From Polytrichum commune (Eukaryota > Streptophyta > Polytrichopsida > Polytrichales > Polytrichaceae): 64,000 nt of DNA. The stretch spans positions 21,640,001 to 21,704,000 of the forward strand of contig OX485806.1 of the NCBI GenBank assembly GCA_950295325.1, read 5' to 3'. This document shows, piece by piece, positions 35,931 through 49,457 of this stretch. The translations under genes and the position numbers were made by a program. The notes below the pieces were generated by a model. It was not told the DNA's origin. It saw only the letters and a program-made list of their open reading frames with translations, and ran no database searches. The stretch's first letter is position 1. Each line of letters opens with the position of its first letter.

Positions 35931-37500
35931 TGGCATTGAGGTAGGGTCACTAGACTTTATGGAATAACTATTTAATATTGGATGAACAATTTTCTCATTT
36001 CCTTATCTCATCCATGTATGTATGGAAGAGGCAGTAGTAGGGTTTTGAAAGGGGTGGTTGAGTTGAGAACGAGGCCACTTCTTGCTTAGAATTGCAAGAG
36101 GAACGACCGACGCTTCTTTGTGGTTGATGCGGGTGGTTGATGCCTTTGTTAGATCATGGGGCAACATCGAAGTTGCAAAGGTGTTGATTCCCACGTATCT
36201 CAACCGTTTTCATATCAATAGTAAACCTCCGATGTGTGCGGAAATTGGACCAAGCATTTAAAGATCACAATTGTTGCAAGTTCTAAGGGTTGCAAGCTCT
36301 ACGATCAAGCATGGAGATTAGTTTATGTTGGTAAAAAAAAAAGAACCAACAATAAGTGGACTTACGATGTTACGGATCATTTGATGGTAAATTTAGAAAG
36401 AAAACTGCATTGGCTTCTATGACACATATTGAAGACTTAGATGCTTATGAATTACATCCGCATGATGGAAAAGTCTTCAACACCATTATTAACGAATGCT
36501 AGGGTTTTAAATTATAAATATGACAGGGGTTCATTATCATTCAAAAGTGTATTTGTATACTTATGTTAATGACTATATATGAATGTAATTTTTAATGTTT
36601 TTGCATATGCATATTGTCACTTGTATTTTTATCATTGAAATTGTGCATGTATTGCTTCTTCTTCTTCTTCTTTATAAAAAAACTTGTATATAGGAGTTTT
36701 TTAGAGTATGTTGCCAACGCACATGGTTCTTGGGTTTTAATGAAAGGTGTACCCTGGGGGTTTGTTATAGAGGGATTTTTTGTGGACTCCAATGTTGTGG
36801 CGGCATTTCTTGAGGCTTCGGTTGTGTTCACAATCATGAATTGCAGACTACTCTTGCTTTGGTATCCCCCATTCAGGTTGAGCTTCATTTGCTTCCATTG
36901 CAAGAAGGTTATTGTGTGGCATCCTTACATTTCTCTTTACCATACATTGGGTCCCTTTTTTATGTTGTCCCCCCCCCCTTACATTTTCAAGGGGGAATAT
37001 TGTTTGGTACAGGGGTATGCTAACATATCCTCAACAAGGGACCGTGCAATCTTAGATTGTTTGGGGTCATATGTGGTAGTGTGGACACACGCTTTTGCAT
37101 GTCGGGTTGTGGAGATCATACAATATCAGGTTAGTGCGCAGATTGGTTGCCAAATTATCCCGGGTCGGACTTTCTTTGGTCGACACGATATGGATCGCCT
37201 CACTTATGATATCTCCGTTTCCGTCCGTGGTCCAGTCGTTGACGACCGCAAATGCATGCAACATGAACAATTCTATATATACAATGCATTCCATTTTATT
37301 GCCTTTGTCTCTTATGCAAAGTGAGCTAAATGTTTTAAAATTCTTACTCATTTGTATGTTCATTATTTTATTATTTCCTCAAGTGTTTTTTAAATGTTAT
37401 CAACTCATATTTTGATTGTATTCAAAGATGTTGTGGACATCTTCTTCATCCATGTTGCTTATAGCCTTTGGTCTAGGCGATTGTATTTGCATCTGGCCTA
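35931..37500. other. Stretch with one long unexplained open frame
   Basis: The plus-strand frame 36614-37324 is open for 236 codons, the longest in the window. It starts at TTG, runs through a (TTC)n/poly-T tract and has a hydrophobic composition without domain motifs. Opposite-strand frames overlap it at both ends. I do not call a gene, but chance alone is not a comfortable explanation. Confidence 0.3.
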
Positions 37501-37524
37501 TTTTTGCAAATTCATGATTATTAT

Positions 37525-37707
37525 TATTTTTTTTTGAGACAGAAGGCCGACAGGCCAACGCCAAGCACAGGAGGAAGAGACCACCTGGCAAGTTTTCCGT
37601 CAAGTAGAGAGGAGATTTCACAGCTGGGATTCGAACCGCCAACCTCTTCCTTGAGATTTGGGTATCCCTCTACCATCACCCGGTAGTTTAAGGTCATCTC
37701 GGACCAT
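37525..37707 (-). mobile_element. tRNA-derived SINE, copy 2
   Basis: Minus-strand copy of the 11694-11884 SINE, with the poly(A) at its left (as T, about 37525-37535) and the intact pol III B box GGTTCGAATCCC. It is bounded by a perfect 18-bp duplication, CAAATTCATGATTATTAT, at 37507-37524 and 37708-37725. Confidence 0.92.
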
Positions 37708-38176
37708 CAAATTCATGATTATTATGCGATGAAACAATATGGCAAGTGATGGACTCTAGGGGCCCCACATAAGTTGTTAGCCATTGCCTAGCTGCTATTT
37801 GTGATCTTCAACATGGCCATTTAATATGCTTCCTATTGTGAATTCCCCAACCACACTTGCAGAGAGAGGGTAGCTTGGTAGCATGCTATTGTGGGAAACC
37901 CTTTATTTGACAATAATGGGCATGAAGCAATGGCTCCTCGCTGACTAGACAGATGTGGGTCTCATCACAGGTGCTCTCAATCCTCATTGGCTTGTAGGTC
38001 ATAAACCGGGCACTTGCAATTGAGGGTCTAGGGACTATGTGAGTATTGCTTGTGGCCGGCCGCTCTATTTCGCCCTTTGAATATTAGATTTTCAAGTTGA
38101 ATTTGATGGTGAAGGCATCTCCAAAGAAATTGTTTAAGAACTTTGTTCAAAAAGCCTATTCCCGGCCCCGCCCAAC

Positions 38177-38593
38177 CTATCTCTTCAGCTGGATAATGTT
38201 GTGGCACTCCATAACATTACTCAGCTGATGAGCTGTGTTCATTTCAGAGTGATAAGCCCACCACCCGTCTTGGTGTCTATGGTGGATTTCCCAACAAATC
38301 ACCTCATGTGTTGTCCAGTTTCCCACCTGCCCGGTTCCTTTGGTAAAACCCCCAACAATAGTCATGTTGGTCACATTTGAATGATTAGGCTCCTAATGAC
38401 TAGACACCGATTGATAACCCATGCCTAAACCAATACACATTGGAAACATATAACACAAACAAATGGCAGTAGCCGGACCTCGAACCTGCCCCACATTCAT
38501 ACTGAACATATTTAGATGCCGGTATCTAACATGATTGTTCCAAAACACTTTGAACATGTCCGAGGGGTCCCACAAAACAAATCCACCTCCCAA
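38177..38593 (-). pseudogene. Unidentified broken reading frame
   Basis: A single minus-strand frame is open from 38593 to 38177 apart from one stop (38393-38395), about 138 codons in all. It has many Trp, His and Met codons, as would result from CG-to-TG/CA decay of Arg codons. The family is unrecognised. It could be a captured or transposon-derived fragment, or chance. Confidence 0.3.
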
Positions 38594-38599
38594 GTAATG

Positions 38600-40190
38600 T
38601 CATGTCCCTTGTTGACGGCTTGAGGGTGAAAAATAGGTGACGCCAAAAGGAAGGTGCCACTTCAAGGCCTTGGTACCTTAAGGCTTCTACATAGCTTTCA
38701 CATTCAACAACAAAATGGTTGAAGATGCAACTTTCCTCCCTTGCTCAACTTTTCCTTGAGGTTCGATTCACGTACGATCCCACTAACCGAAAGAACGAGC
38801 AGGGGTAGTTAGTCGTATGAATCAACAGGAATTAACCTTTTTCCCGCATGGGGGGAGATACATTCTCCAGGATAAGAATCACCAAATTTGTTACCCACAC
38901 AAATCCATCCTTGGAAACGGGCGTCGCTGTACACATGCGCTGTCGAATATATATATATATATATATATATATGTTTTTTATATTGGTAATTGAGGTGTGT
39001 TTCTCGAGCTCCATTAGGAATTTCCGAGGTTGAGATGTTATCGGGGATGAATAGTCTCGACTGCCATGGGAGCGAGTCAATCAGCGGCGATGAAATTACT
39101 CCCAAAATTCACTCAGATTTCCATCATCCCTAACGGACGTGAGGATGCGTTTGAGAAGTCCTCACCAGATTTGCTCATGACCTTCTGCCTGCTTTCGCAT
39201 TTTGCAATGACTAAATTACTCTCCGGTGTACATCAGAGGCCACACATCTATGGATACTTGAAACGTTGAACCTCGATTTATAAAATTGGTCTGTGGACCT
39301 GTGGTTGGTTAACAAGGAAGCTACTGAGGAAGGGGGCTTGACGAGCTCGACATGCAGAAAATTGAGCACTTCAGCAGATTTTGCACCCGAAATAGCATTG
39401 GCCTCTTCGATGTGGCGACATGAAATTGGGATGAATCTTTATTAACCACAAACTTGGGGAGAGGATTCTTATACTGCACCTCCTTGGTGGCTACCATATG
39501 ACTCCAAGGTATGTCCACAGAGATTTTGGGCACAATTGATTGATATCCAAGTGTTTCCAATTACAACCAGTTGCATGTAGATATCTGTTGGGATTCCTTC
39601 ATTGATCTAAGATTCCTCTAAAACGATCAGCAAGATTCCTCTAAAGTCTTGAACTTGAACCAGTCAGGTCTCCTCACTCATAGTGCAGACCTATAAGGGA
39701 CACTTGCAACTCCACACACACATTTTCCTGTTGGATGGGATTGCGACTTGCCTCATCCGGTCAGGAATGGTGAATCGTGAAGATCGAAGTTCTAAGTATC
39801 AAAATCGGAGTTGATATGAATAATTTCCGGGAGGTTAAAGTGAAGATTCTTTTTTTTTCTCTCCGAGAAATCATGTAAGCCTGTCCGATTGTGTTAAGTA
39901 CTGACTCTAATGGTGTCTTTATTTTGTCTCATCGTAAAACATGTCTTTTTGATGTCCGTTCATAACTACAAGCCTTGCCTATATACCACTCAAATATTCA
40001 ATTTAAGGCTCACATACCTAACATCTGCTATTCATTAAATGAAGATGTTACCCAAAACCTTTCCCATATTTGATAGGTAGACGGTACACTAAACGTTCAA
40101 TTTAGTGTGGCCCATATTGAATGCGTTGCAATTATGTAGAGGGGGTGTCATATGCACTTGGTCTTACATGAATATAATGCTACACTAAAT
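38600..40190. other. Gene-free stretch with (TA)13 and repeat R4 copy 2
   Basis: A (TA)13 run lies at about 38948-38973. About 39880-40010 is repeat R4. Short frames between 39066 and 39560 are unrecognised. Confidence 0.45.
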
Positions 40191-40199
40191 CAGGTGTTT

Positions 40200-40390
40200 A
40201 AAGTAATGAGATTGTAAGAAACTTGGTCATAAAAATACACTCTAAACTCTATAGTATCACATTTGTGGCAACCAGAATGCACGTGATATTACAAAGTTAT
40301 GTAGTGTTAACATGGGTGCATGATAATAGAGAATTAGTGTAGCATGTGACATTATGGAATAACACAAAGTGCAACATTGTGATGTTGGAA
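40200..40390 (+). repeat. Dispersed repeat R3, copy 2
   Basis: Direct copy of 7790-8000 with the same block order (TGTGGCAACCA, GTGATATTA, GTGTTAACATGG, AGAGAATT, GTGTAGCATG). Confidence 0.6.
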
Positions 40391-41058
40391 TTGATGATTC
40401 CGTACATGGGACACAAATAATCTCCCAAAGTTGCACATGTATTTAAAGCCTATGGTGCAATCAAGCAGATTATGTAACGATTGGGCAATCCAAGGAATCG
40501 AGAAACACTTTGTACAAATTCTTGGTGCAAGACCCCAAAATGGAATAGATTGGAAAGATTATGAAGAGGGTGATGGGGGAAATGATAGAATTATGGATCT
40601 ATTGCACTTTGGAGACAATGAAAATTGAATAGGTTCTTTGGTACGTGAGCAACCGGGTCATTTTTATTTTGGGTTAAGTGAAGATATGGAAGCTTTGGAT
40701 GTATGAGGGAGGCATTTGGGCAGCCAAGGCATTCAATGTGGGCTTTATGAAGATGATGAAGAAGAATATGAACTTGATGATTTATGGACGACAACAATTT
40801 GGCGGTGGATTCGTGTTGTGTCTGCATAAGTGAACCTTTTTGAGAATTTGAATCTTACTCTTTTTTTGGCTTTCAAGGAAAACACTTTGTAGATTTCAAT
40901 TTTAGTAGAAAACTACATTTGTTTAAATGCTGAAAGGGAATTTGCCAGCACTGCTAATTCATGTCATGTGTGAACCAAAATGAAGTGATGATATTGAAAT
41001 GGATCCACATCATAAGAGAGAAGAGGACTTTACCTCAATTTTATCCATTTAAAGGAAT

Positions 41059-42005
41059 TTATAGAATATTGCTCAATTTAGCAAAGAAACAATGAAAGAT
41101 GTCAACATGTGACCGGTTGGTCTTGGAATCAATGCAAAACTCTCCCTGGAAACTAACAACCCCATATGCAGAATGGTCGAAGCTTTGTTTCGTAGACCCC
41201 CCTTGCAATGAGTCTATATAATTTGGTATCACATAAACCCTTGAGCAAAAGGGATCCACTCTTTTCACATACAACCAACACATCAAATTCTCAACTTGGA
41301 CAAAACTCCGAGCACTTGATGAAGAATTCCATTGTTTGTTGAGACAATATTTACAACAATCAAAAATCGGCGTACGAAACAAACCTTGAATCCACCACTA
41401 TCATCAAATGCATAAAAGATTGTTTCTGTATCTTCATCAACAATTGATGGAAGTGTCAGGCAACAGTACTAATTCCGTGGTGCTCGATCTCTAATTCAAA
41501 ACAACCCAACTTCTAAAGATATGTAGAAAGCAAAGTTAATAGGGCTTGCATTTGAGATTAGTAGTGGTGACCTTCACAATGAGTATTGCATGCTCTTGTA
41601 CATATGCAACCCAAGGAGCTTACCACATTGGTGAATTAAATTGCCAAGATTTAGTGCAGCAGTCATAGGTTCTGCAGAACAATACCCTTTTCTAAGTGCA
41701 TGAGGATTTGGACAGGTTCCTCCAAAATGTGGTCCCAAACTGTGTTTGAGAAATCCAGGGAATTCTGGGTACATGGAGCACTAAAGTGCATGGGCAGCGG
41801 CGCCGAATGATTCAAGGATCATTGAATGGCACATAAATGGCCTTGGCTGTTTTGGTTTCACATTGTAGGAGCATTTTGGGTTACCTGTAGATGGAGAATC
41901 TACAAGCGTTCTCTTTCGCAGCAATGACCACTCAGGGTTCAAGGAAGCAAATTTACATTTATCCAAGGGAGGTTGCCTGGCACAAGTACACCCCCAACTC
42001 CGCAA
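41059..42005 (-). pseudogene. Unidentified broken reading frames
   Basis: On the minus strand, one frame runs from 42005 to 41574 with a single stop at 41781-41783. Further down, a segment ending LPSIVDEDTE..GGFK is followed by a GTTTGT splice-donor-like sequence and then by an open frame (41382-41059). This has the look of exon remains, but stops interrupt it and I recognise no family. It lies downstream of RWA on the same strand and might be a captured gene fragment. Confidence 0.3.
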
Positions 42006-42125
42006 TATAAAACCCCTGTAATGTCACCCACTGAACTGTAGGAAACAGATGTTCTTATCCCAAATCTCACTCCTTATTGTCACATTTCTTTCCCACAATC
42101 CGCAATTCAATCCACCAATGTGTAC

Positions 42126-42470
42126 ATATCTAGTGTCATATGGTGACTTTTCAGATGACGCTTCTTCTGGAACAAGTTCACAAGTACTCAGAAATGATGG
42201 ATAAGTTCATCCATTGGCCAAAACCCTACCTTCTCTTATCAGCAACTTGTGATGAAAAATTGTCATGGATGATTGAAATCTGGATGAAACATTGTCACTT
42301 GGTAGGTAACAGTAATTGCAACACTGTAAATCTATCATCCCCCAAAAACGTTACAAGGAATGACCCAAAAATGTTGGTGACACTGTACCACGGTTTACAA
42401 TTAGTATTGAGCAAGACAAGAATTGGTGACACTAAATATCATATTTAGTGTACTATTTTCCACGAACGTA
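42126..42470 (+). repeat. Repeat F1, plus copy 2
   Basis: Matches 35005-35400. It ends in TTGGTGACACTAAATATC followed by ATATTTAGTGT. It lies about 1.1 kb beyond the RWA stop codon. Confidence 0.7.
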
Positions 42471-43560
42471 TCTGTAGCAGAAGTTCAGGCAAAATTCATC
42501 TTGCTTACACTCAAAATCTCAACACACGAGAAAACATCACAGAACTTAGGCGTATGCATGCGATCACTATCGCTACAATAAATCATACGCCTGTCACCAA
42601 ATCCAACTTGAGAATTTTTGTCCACCCTAAGTCCTATGAGAACTATGGTTTTAAGAGTGCGACCAGGAATCTGTATGAAGCACTCGGTTAAGAATCAACA
42701 CACCTATGTGGGATGTATTTCAAGTTCAAAGTGGGTCTGTACCAGCTGTAGGCAAGTGAGAGTCATAAAACAAGGTTGGCAATTTTGAGTGACCTTCTAG
42801 TCAGAAACACCCTCCTGCTTGAACAGCTAGAGGAAAAATAGTTAATCAAGAAATGTTTCATCTGGTAGAGACCAATGTGAGATACTTGCACTCACAGAAT
42901 GGGTAGACCTCACAAATTGACTTAGCCTGATCACCCATGGCACTTACCAGATATGCTTAAAGGAAAGAAAATGGGAGGAGCTTCATGGAATGAATGAGGG
43001 TACAAATATGTACTGAGATGATGTACCCAGAAGGGGCCTATCTTCAATACTCCTGCACCTACCAGCCCTGCAAAATACCATGGAGTATTAGTCGTGTGCA
43101 TATAGGAAAACGATTGAAAGCAATCTCACAAAGATACAATACAACCCACTGTAAGGAGCTCCACGAAATAGTCCAATTAGTGTGGGTGGAAAACTAATGT
43201 GGAATGAATTAGATGTGGCACAACACTAATTCTTTAGTCAAAGTAGAATAATGTGGGCCCAGACCCCAGGTCTTCCTGGAGACTTCCGACCAACACCTTT
43301 AGTATTTATTCAAGGACAAAAGTAGCATCAAATATAATAGTCACCCACATCCATTTCCTAGAAAAATAATAAAAGGGGCCCACACAAATGTCTAACTAAA
43401 GATTTGGCATGGGTTGAAAATTAACAAGGTTCACATTAATTCTTAGTCCTCATTATGAGAATTGATGTGGGTATTGGAGAATTACTGTGGTCCACACTAA
43501 TAGGACTATTTAGTGTAGCTCGTTACAGGCAAGAATGTAAAACCATTTTAATAAAAATCT
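42471..43560. other. Region downstream of RWA, possible last exon or 3' UTR
   Basis: No independent gene seen. If the donor at 43638 is used (see the RWA entry), the final RWA exon and 3' UTR would lie here, but I could not locate a convincing acceptor plus exon. Confidence 0.4.
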
Positions 43561-43568
43561 GCATGGTG

Positions 43569-46500
43569 CTAAAGATTCACTATAAAGTATTTAATGAGGC
43601 AGTGAAATATACTTGACAAGAGGGGTAACAAACTTACCATAAATCTAGGAAGATAAATGACTATTAGGGCGATGATGTAAAGTGCAACGCATATGGAAGC
43701 CCCTGCAACTGCCATATGTAGAAGGCGCGTGTTGTCTTTGTGAGGAACAAAAACTGACTTCAGTCGATTTATCAGCTCAAAAAATCGGTGTGATACCTGT
43801 TTCAAATACAATACCACCATTGACAGAAAACTCAGTAGGCAGATCGGAGAGGTAGACACCAAAAATGTCTTCAAAAGAAGAGAAGACTTTGGCAAAAGGT
43901 GAGTTAAGAAGGTTACCAGTATATAGATAGCAGTCGTCAACATGAAGTTGATCAATGGGTAGTCTGGAATGAGAGAAAGCAGCAACTTTGGTTGCCCATT
44001 TGTCACTCCCGTTCTGCAACAGACACAATACATGTCACATTTAAGGAAAACCAGTAAACAGATAGAGTTATCTTTTCAACTCAATGGGACTTTTCATTGC
44101 AAGTTGGTCCCCTATGATCTTCCATTGGTTGTTTCACTATAGAAAGTTAATAATTTCTTTCCACTTGTGGTGCATGCTAGGAGGTAGTGTTTGGATGTGA
44201 AAAGAGAGCAATTTCTTTCGGTTCATTGAGGGCCAAACTCAAGTCAGAACCTCTTGGAATGCCGAAATTTCCTCAAAAATGACTAACGTATCAAGGAACT
44301 GGCAAGAGGTTGCTCACCTGAGCCAAATGTGAAACTGCGATATGTAGGTCTCCAGTGTGATTTTTCCCAACCATCTGTGAAAGAGCCATTCATGACCTTC
44401 AGTTCAAAGCTCTAGAATCCAGATTTAGTGACCAATTTGAAACACTTTGCTGGAATCGATTCTCTAAGATGCACTATTATACTGAGGTGAAGTTGCAATG
44501 TGACAGAAAGTGCAGCCGTGCTGCTAAGGATTATTAAGACACTTACGCAAATAAGGTGAGGGAGTAATTCCGGAGTGTCTGCGAGAAATTTCGAAGCACA
44601 ATGTAGACTCTGCATGTAACCACGATCTCAACAATTCAGCCTAGACATACAATTTCTATTCATAATCAGAAAATAGACTCGTGTACAGATCATGCACCAC
44701 CTATACTTGAAGCCACTAAACAAAGTTTGATGGGACCAGTATCATAATGCCCTAAGCTAGACGTGTCTAATTTGGTTACTAATCTTAATCAGACACATAT
44801 TTTTGTGTGGTATGTGGTTAGGTGTGGTTCCAAGAACGGACACCCAAAAGACATTTATTCAAAAGAGATTGGACTACGTGCTCAAAAAATGTTAACCATT
44901 CTAGGTTCAATAGTCACCATAATTGGAGGGACCTATATGACCACTTTGATCATGAATTAAATATCTTATTTAACCTCCGAAAATTATGAGGACAGTTGCT
45001 TTGGCCTCTATTTGGATTTGCTAACCATGTCGTACTAATAGCAAGTTCCATATCCTAGGAACAGTGGGCTAGTCAGGAAAAGTAACCACTTAAGAACCAT
45101 CTACCTATAGAGAAGCAAGTCTGATAGTTCTCAATTGATGCAATGCAAACACTGACCACTGGATCCACTAGCAACAAGCATCCAAACATAAGATATCATC
45201 AAAAGCTAACTAAGAAAAAGCAATGGAGATCACAGAAATAAAATGCAGAGAAGAAACTGTACGTGATAGGGATCCATGATGTATAAGGGTGCAGCTTGTT
45301 GTAGGATATCTTGTCTAGTGTGTATATATGTGTATACCACAAATATCCCACCTGGAAGTGCCACACATAGGACATATAAGCAACAGATCCATGGAAAATG
45401 AGGACTACAACGAATATTAAAGCTATGAAATACCAAAATATATTACACCCAATATATGACTAAGAACAGCAGAGTTAAATTACTGAACCATACCAACAAA
45501 GCAGCAGCAACAATGCCCGTCTTCATGGCCCGTCTTGCCTTAACTTCCATCTCCTCAAGTTTTTCTAGCCATCTTTCCACCTGTCAAAGAATCATGTACT
45601 TAGATTCATCTTAACACACTCATTTGAACAACAGCATTTAATCAAACACACTGTACTGTACCCACAACAACACATACAATTTATCATTAAAAAAGAAGGC
45701 TTGGGCCAAACGAAGCTTACTGCAGGGTGAAAATATGCATAAAGCATGCCAATAATCCAGATGTAACGATCCAATCCGGATCGAAAGTGCCATTCATGTA
45801 GTAAAGGCAGAGGCTGCTTTGCCATAGGGTCACGGTATCCTGCATGTGAGAATAGAAAACTTGATGTGAATCATTTTTCAAAAGCCAGCTACGATAAAAT
45901 TTTGCATAAATACAAATAAAGTGAACCATCTAACAACCTACAAATGTCCTCCTTCCCTTGTGAAAACCTCAAGGGAGAGACCGTGGGATATTGCTGAGAA
46001 CTTTTGGCAGTGGTTCACTGTCTAAAGGCCTGATTTTACATTTCATAAATCCTAACAAGAAAATCAGGAAGAATTGAAAGAGAAGTTGACAGTCTCTAAT
46101 ATACTCTGCTGGGACAGATAGATTAAACATCAACTCAGAAGAACGTACCCAGAAGAAAAGTCAAAGGTGCCCAGAGAAATTCGAATACACCAGGAATCTC
46201 CCACACGAGAACTACAACCAGGACCGAAAGCCCCATTTTTGCAGCAATCACAGAGGGCACCTCATTGTGCTCTCGATAAATTCCAAGGCATCCGTATACC
46301 ATGAGGGTAAATAGTGTGTGCATGGGACAAATGTAATAGAGCATGTAGTCATTGTTGAGTACAATGCAAGTAAAGAAGACCATAAAATTGAGCCGCCACA
46401 TCATCTGTGAAATACCCAACCTTGTTAAGTGGTGCAACCTTGAAAGTACCCTCCAAATTTGAAATATAAAACTAAAAGCATAGAAATGAAAACGAAAACT

Positions 46501-49457
46501 GCAATTTTTGTCCAATTACATGTCCTACTTTACAAATCATTTATTCAGCTACTCGAATATTCAAAGGTTAAAAACAATTTAGCACACCTGTGCAAAACGG
46601 CCCAAGGTGAAGTCTTTCCGGATATAGTAGTACGAAAAATTGCCAAAGCCAGTCATCCACACATAGGCAGCTATGAAAACTCGAATTGCATTGTAAAATT
46701 CTCTTGCTTCGAAGTAGTGGTACATTAAGAAAAGGACCTGTAAATTGGACTTGTCAAAGAAGAATGGAAAGGAAGTGACATGAATATAAATGATTGTTTG
46801 AGCACCTTCTGAGGTGCTCATCAACTGGATGCACTTCCAGATACACCTAGTCTTGAGAGTTTGAGCAGTGTCCAACTAGAGTTGGAAATAAATAAATAAA
46901 CTTCTGAATATGAACAACAAATATTAGAATCTGGACACATAAGAACAATCAGTAAGCAATAATAGCCATACATAGCAGTGAAACAAGTACCCCAACCGAC
47001 TTTTGTTTAGAAACTGGAGCACTAAAATAGTCCCGAAATAGAACATGAAAATATGCAAGTCATACAAACCTGCATCCACCCTTTCCATTCCTCAGTCTGA
47101 TGTCTGTTCAAGTAGAGTATAGATTTGCCTGTTGCAACTGATTTGTCAACATGCTTCCTCAAGGAGGTCACAGCTGATACCAATAGTAATAGAAGGTACA
47201 AAAATATAAACAGGTCCCTGCTGTAACTCTGCACAAATCAATGTTACAACAAGCACTGAAAGTAAGTCAACAAGTCCAAACAATAATAAGCCCCAGACAT
47301 AGTTCAATTAATCATCAACCCTTTTAACTGAACACCCTCACAAACTACAACGAAATTACCTTTTTGGATGCAGAAAAGATGTTTGTTCGATCACAGATAT
47401 AAAGGTAGCAGAGAAGTCCCAACAATTCTGCACTGCAATCACAAATTACAGTTCCTGAATATGAGGACAAGCCAAATTGCAAAGATCCGCCCAAACTTCA
47501 CTGCTGATTTATATTAGAAAATATTAAACAATGATAGAGCCAACGGAAAAATTGTCATCCAAACATCATCAGATCATACATTTGCAGTTTGACATTCATG
47601 AGATGTGGGTGCTACAAAAGGTCATACATAGCTCTTAAGGTCAGGCGATTCTCAACCAGGAAGGGCTCATTCAGCGTCAAAAATCTGCACCACACCCACA
47701 AACATTTGAATTTATCATTAATAATCACAATCACTCTACACTTCAGCTGTAGAACTTTTGTGCACACTGTTCCACATACTTGGCGCAGGCTTTCATAAAT
47801 CATCAACTTATTATCCAATGACCACAATTTCACATACCAAGTAAAAAGAAAAAACTCAAACCATACTGAGTATATAGAGTAGTATATAAAGTGACCCACA
47901 GGAGAGAGGGTGTCAAAAAATGACATACTTTACAAGAGATACTTTCACCGGAGCAAGACTTGCTCTAAAACTTGCACTTGCATGGAGACCAGCCTCTAGC
48001 AGTGTGGCCTTCTCCTCCTCTTTAACTGGGTCGTCCCCAGGCCCCTGGAAATTCTCATCTGAATGTCTGCGAAACAAAATAGTCCATCACAATTCAGGCC
48101 ATTTTCTCTGTGGAATATCTTGCAATTTGATTTTAAACAAAATTTAAAATACCAATATGAATATCTCCAGGAAGGATGGGAGAGATGGTTCAATTTTGCA
48201 CACTGATGTAGAGAATATTAAGTCCCAGACTTACAAATTTCTTCTGGACTAATGCAATGCAAGCTGCAAGAAATGCTATAGAAATTTGGATGCTTACAGT
48301 TTGGAAGAGGGTGGAAGCTTCTTGAGCTCCAAAATCTCAGCATATATCCACGCAGTTATCAACGGCATCAATCCCAGAAAAAAGGCCACCTGTTCTCCCC
48401 AAAGCTAGAAGGTCAGTTACCAACACGACATATGACCATAGCTAATTCTACAATCCCATGTAGTAGAAAAAGACTCTGTCTCACCAAGCAACAAGAGGAG
48501 TCTGAGAAAAAAATGCAAGAAAACACTGATACTCTTTCCACATCAACCGTTTTCTAGGGTAAGAACTAGGTCGGCAGAGAATCCCCTCTCCCAAATGGAC
48601 AAAACAGGGTCAAAATTTCACACAGCCTGGAGATCTTTCAGTTCTCATGTCCAGAGAAGAGAAACCTCCTCCATCCCAGATCAACACACCTCTACAACCA
48701 AGTCTGGGCGCAAGGCACTACAAAGAGTTTGCTTCAACAAAGAAGGATGTCCCTCTGTGCTTAGCATCAAATGTGATATGGAAGCTTCACAAAAAGTCGT
48801 GAATTTGATGGTTTAGTGGAACAGATAATTGCTGTGAAAGGCTTTCCTACAGGTATTAACAGCATCGACATTCATGTGTTAATATAGACTAAACTGTCAA
48901 TATATGTTACTAAGATTAAATGCCTGTACATATTCTGTTTCTCTTAGCCAGCTCCGCTCCTCAAGACACAACGCTAAAATTATGAAACACCCCGGCATTT
49001 GTACAGATCAGAAAACTTAGGGCAAAATTTTCCCAATCACTCAACCACAACAACCTCACCTACTGAAAACTCCCCAAAAGAACTCTCTTCTACGATTGCG
49101 GCCAATGCGATAAAATAAGGCACCGGTTATTCAGACTTCTCCAGCTAATAAAGGACGCTCCTCGACATGCTCCATCCGATCTACTTGAAAGGGTAGGTAA
49201 AAACAATGTCGAAGCATCCCTGTATGAATCTCGCAGCAATCATCAACCCCATTGCAGCTCACACTTGTACTCTCGTAACGAGTAGATCTACACTGCTACC
49301 AAAATCTCCCAAGTACACGAGACAAACCCATAACATAACCTGAATCCTCACTTTGAGTCTCCTACAGCCTAACCCAACTCCCAATGCAACTGCCTCCCCT
49401 TGAGGTTTGTACCTGGCCGGTCGAGACACTCTCCGCGTGCACGCCCTCGGTATCCAT
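43569..49457 (-). CDS. RWA: REDUCED WALL ACETYLATION (RWA) protein, 15 coding exons
   Basis: RWA proteins are multi-pass Golgi membrane proteins related to the fungal Cas1p membrane domain. In plants they are needed, with TBL transferases, for O-acetylation of xylan, xyloglucan, mannan and pectin, probably by supplying the acetyl donor. Exons (minus strand, in order): 49457-49413, 48389-48298, 48066-47929, 47684-47628, 47432-47360, 47228-47070, 46737-46588, 46404-46149, 45839-45721, 45580-45494, 45351-45263, 44609-44547, 44374-44318, 44013-43917, 43796-43569. Every intron is GT-AG and all phases join, giving 569 residues, near the family length of about 540-570. The start has a good context (A at -3, G at +4). 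Residues 16-35 form the first membrane segment, followed by about ten more. Family motifs: [13 protein letters not shown] (176-188), [12 protein letters not shown] (265-276), [14 protein letters not shown] (336-349), [10 protein letters not shown] (413-422). A strong donor (ATG/GTAAGT) at 43638 suggests an alternative last exon. If it is used, the tail after residue 547 is different. Confidence 0.93.
44640..45250. repeat. R2-type repeat inside RWA intron 11
   Basis: Intron 11 (44610-45262) is the longest after intron 1. Bases 44760-44960 resemble the dispersed R2 family (GTGGTTAGGTGTGG, AAGAACGGACACCC, GAGATTGGACTACGTGCTCAAA blocks), so a transposon-derived insertion probably enlarged it. It does not touch splice sites. 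Confidence 0.55.

Noticed and set aside
37525-37707. tRNA gene suggested by GGTTCGAATCCC
   Set aside because: There is no cloverleaf. A poly(A) tail and an 18-bp target duplication show it is a SINE.
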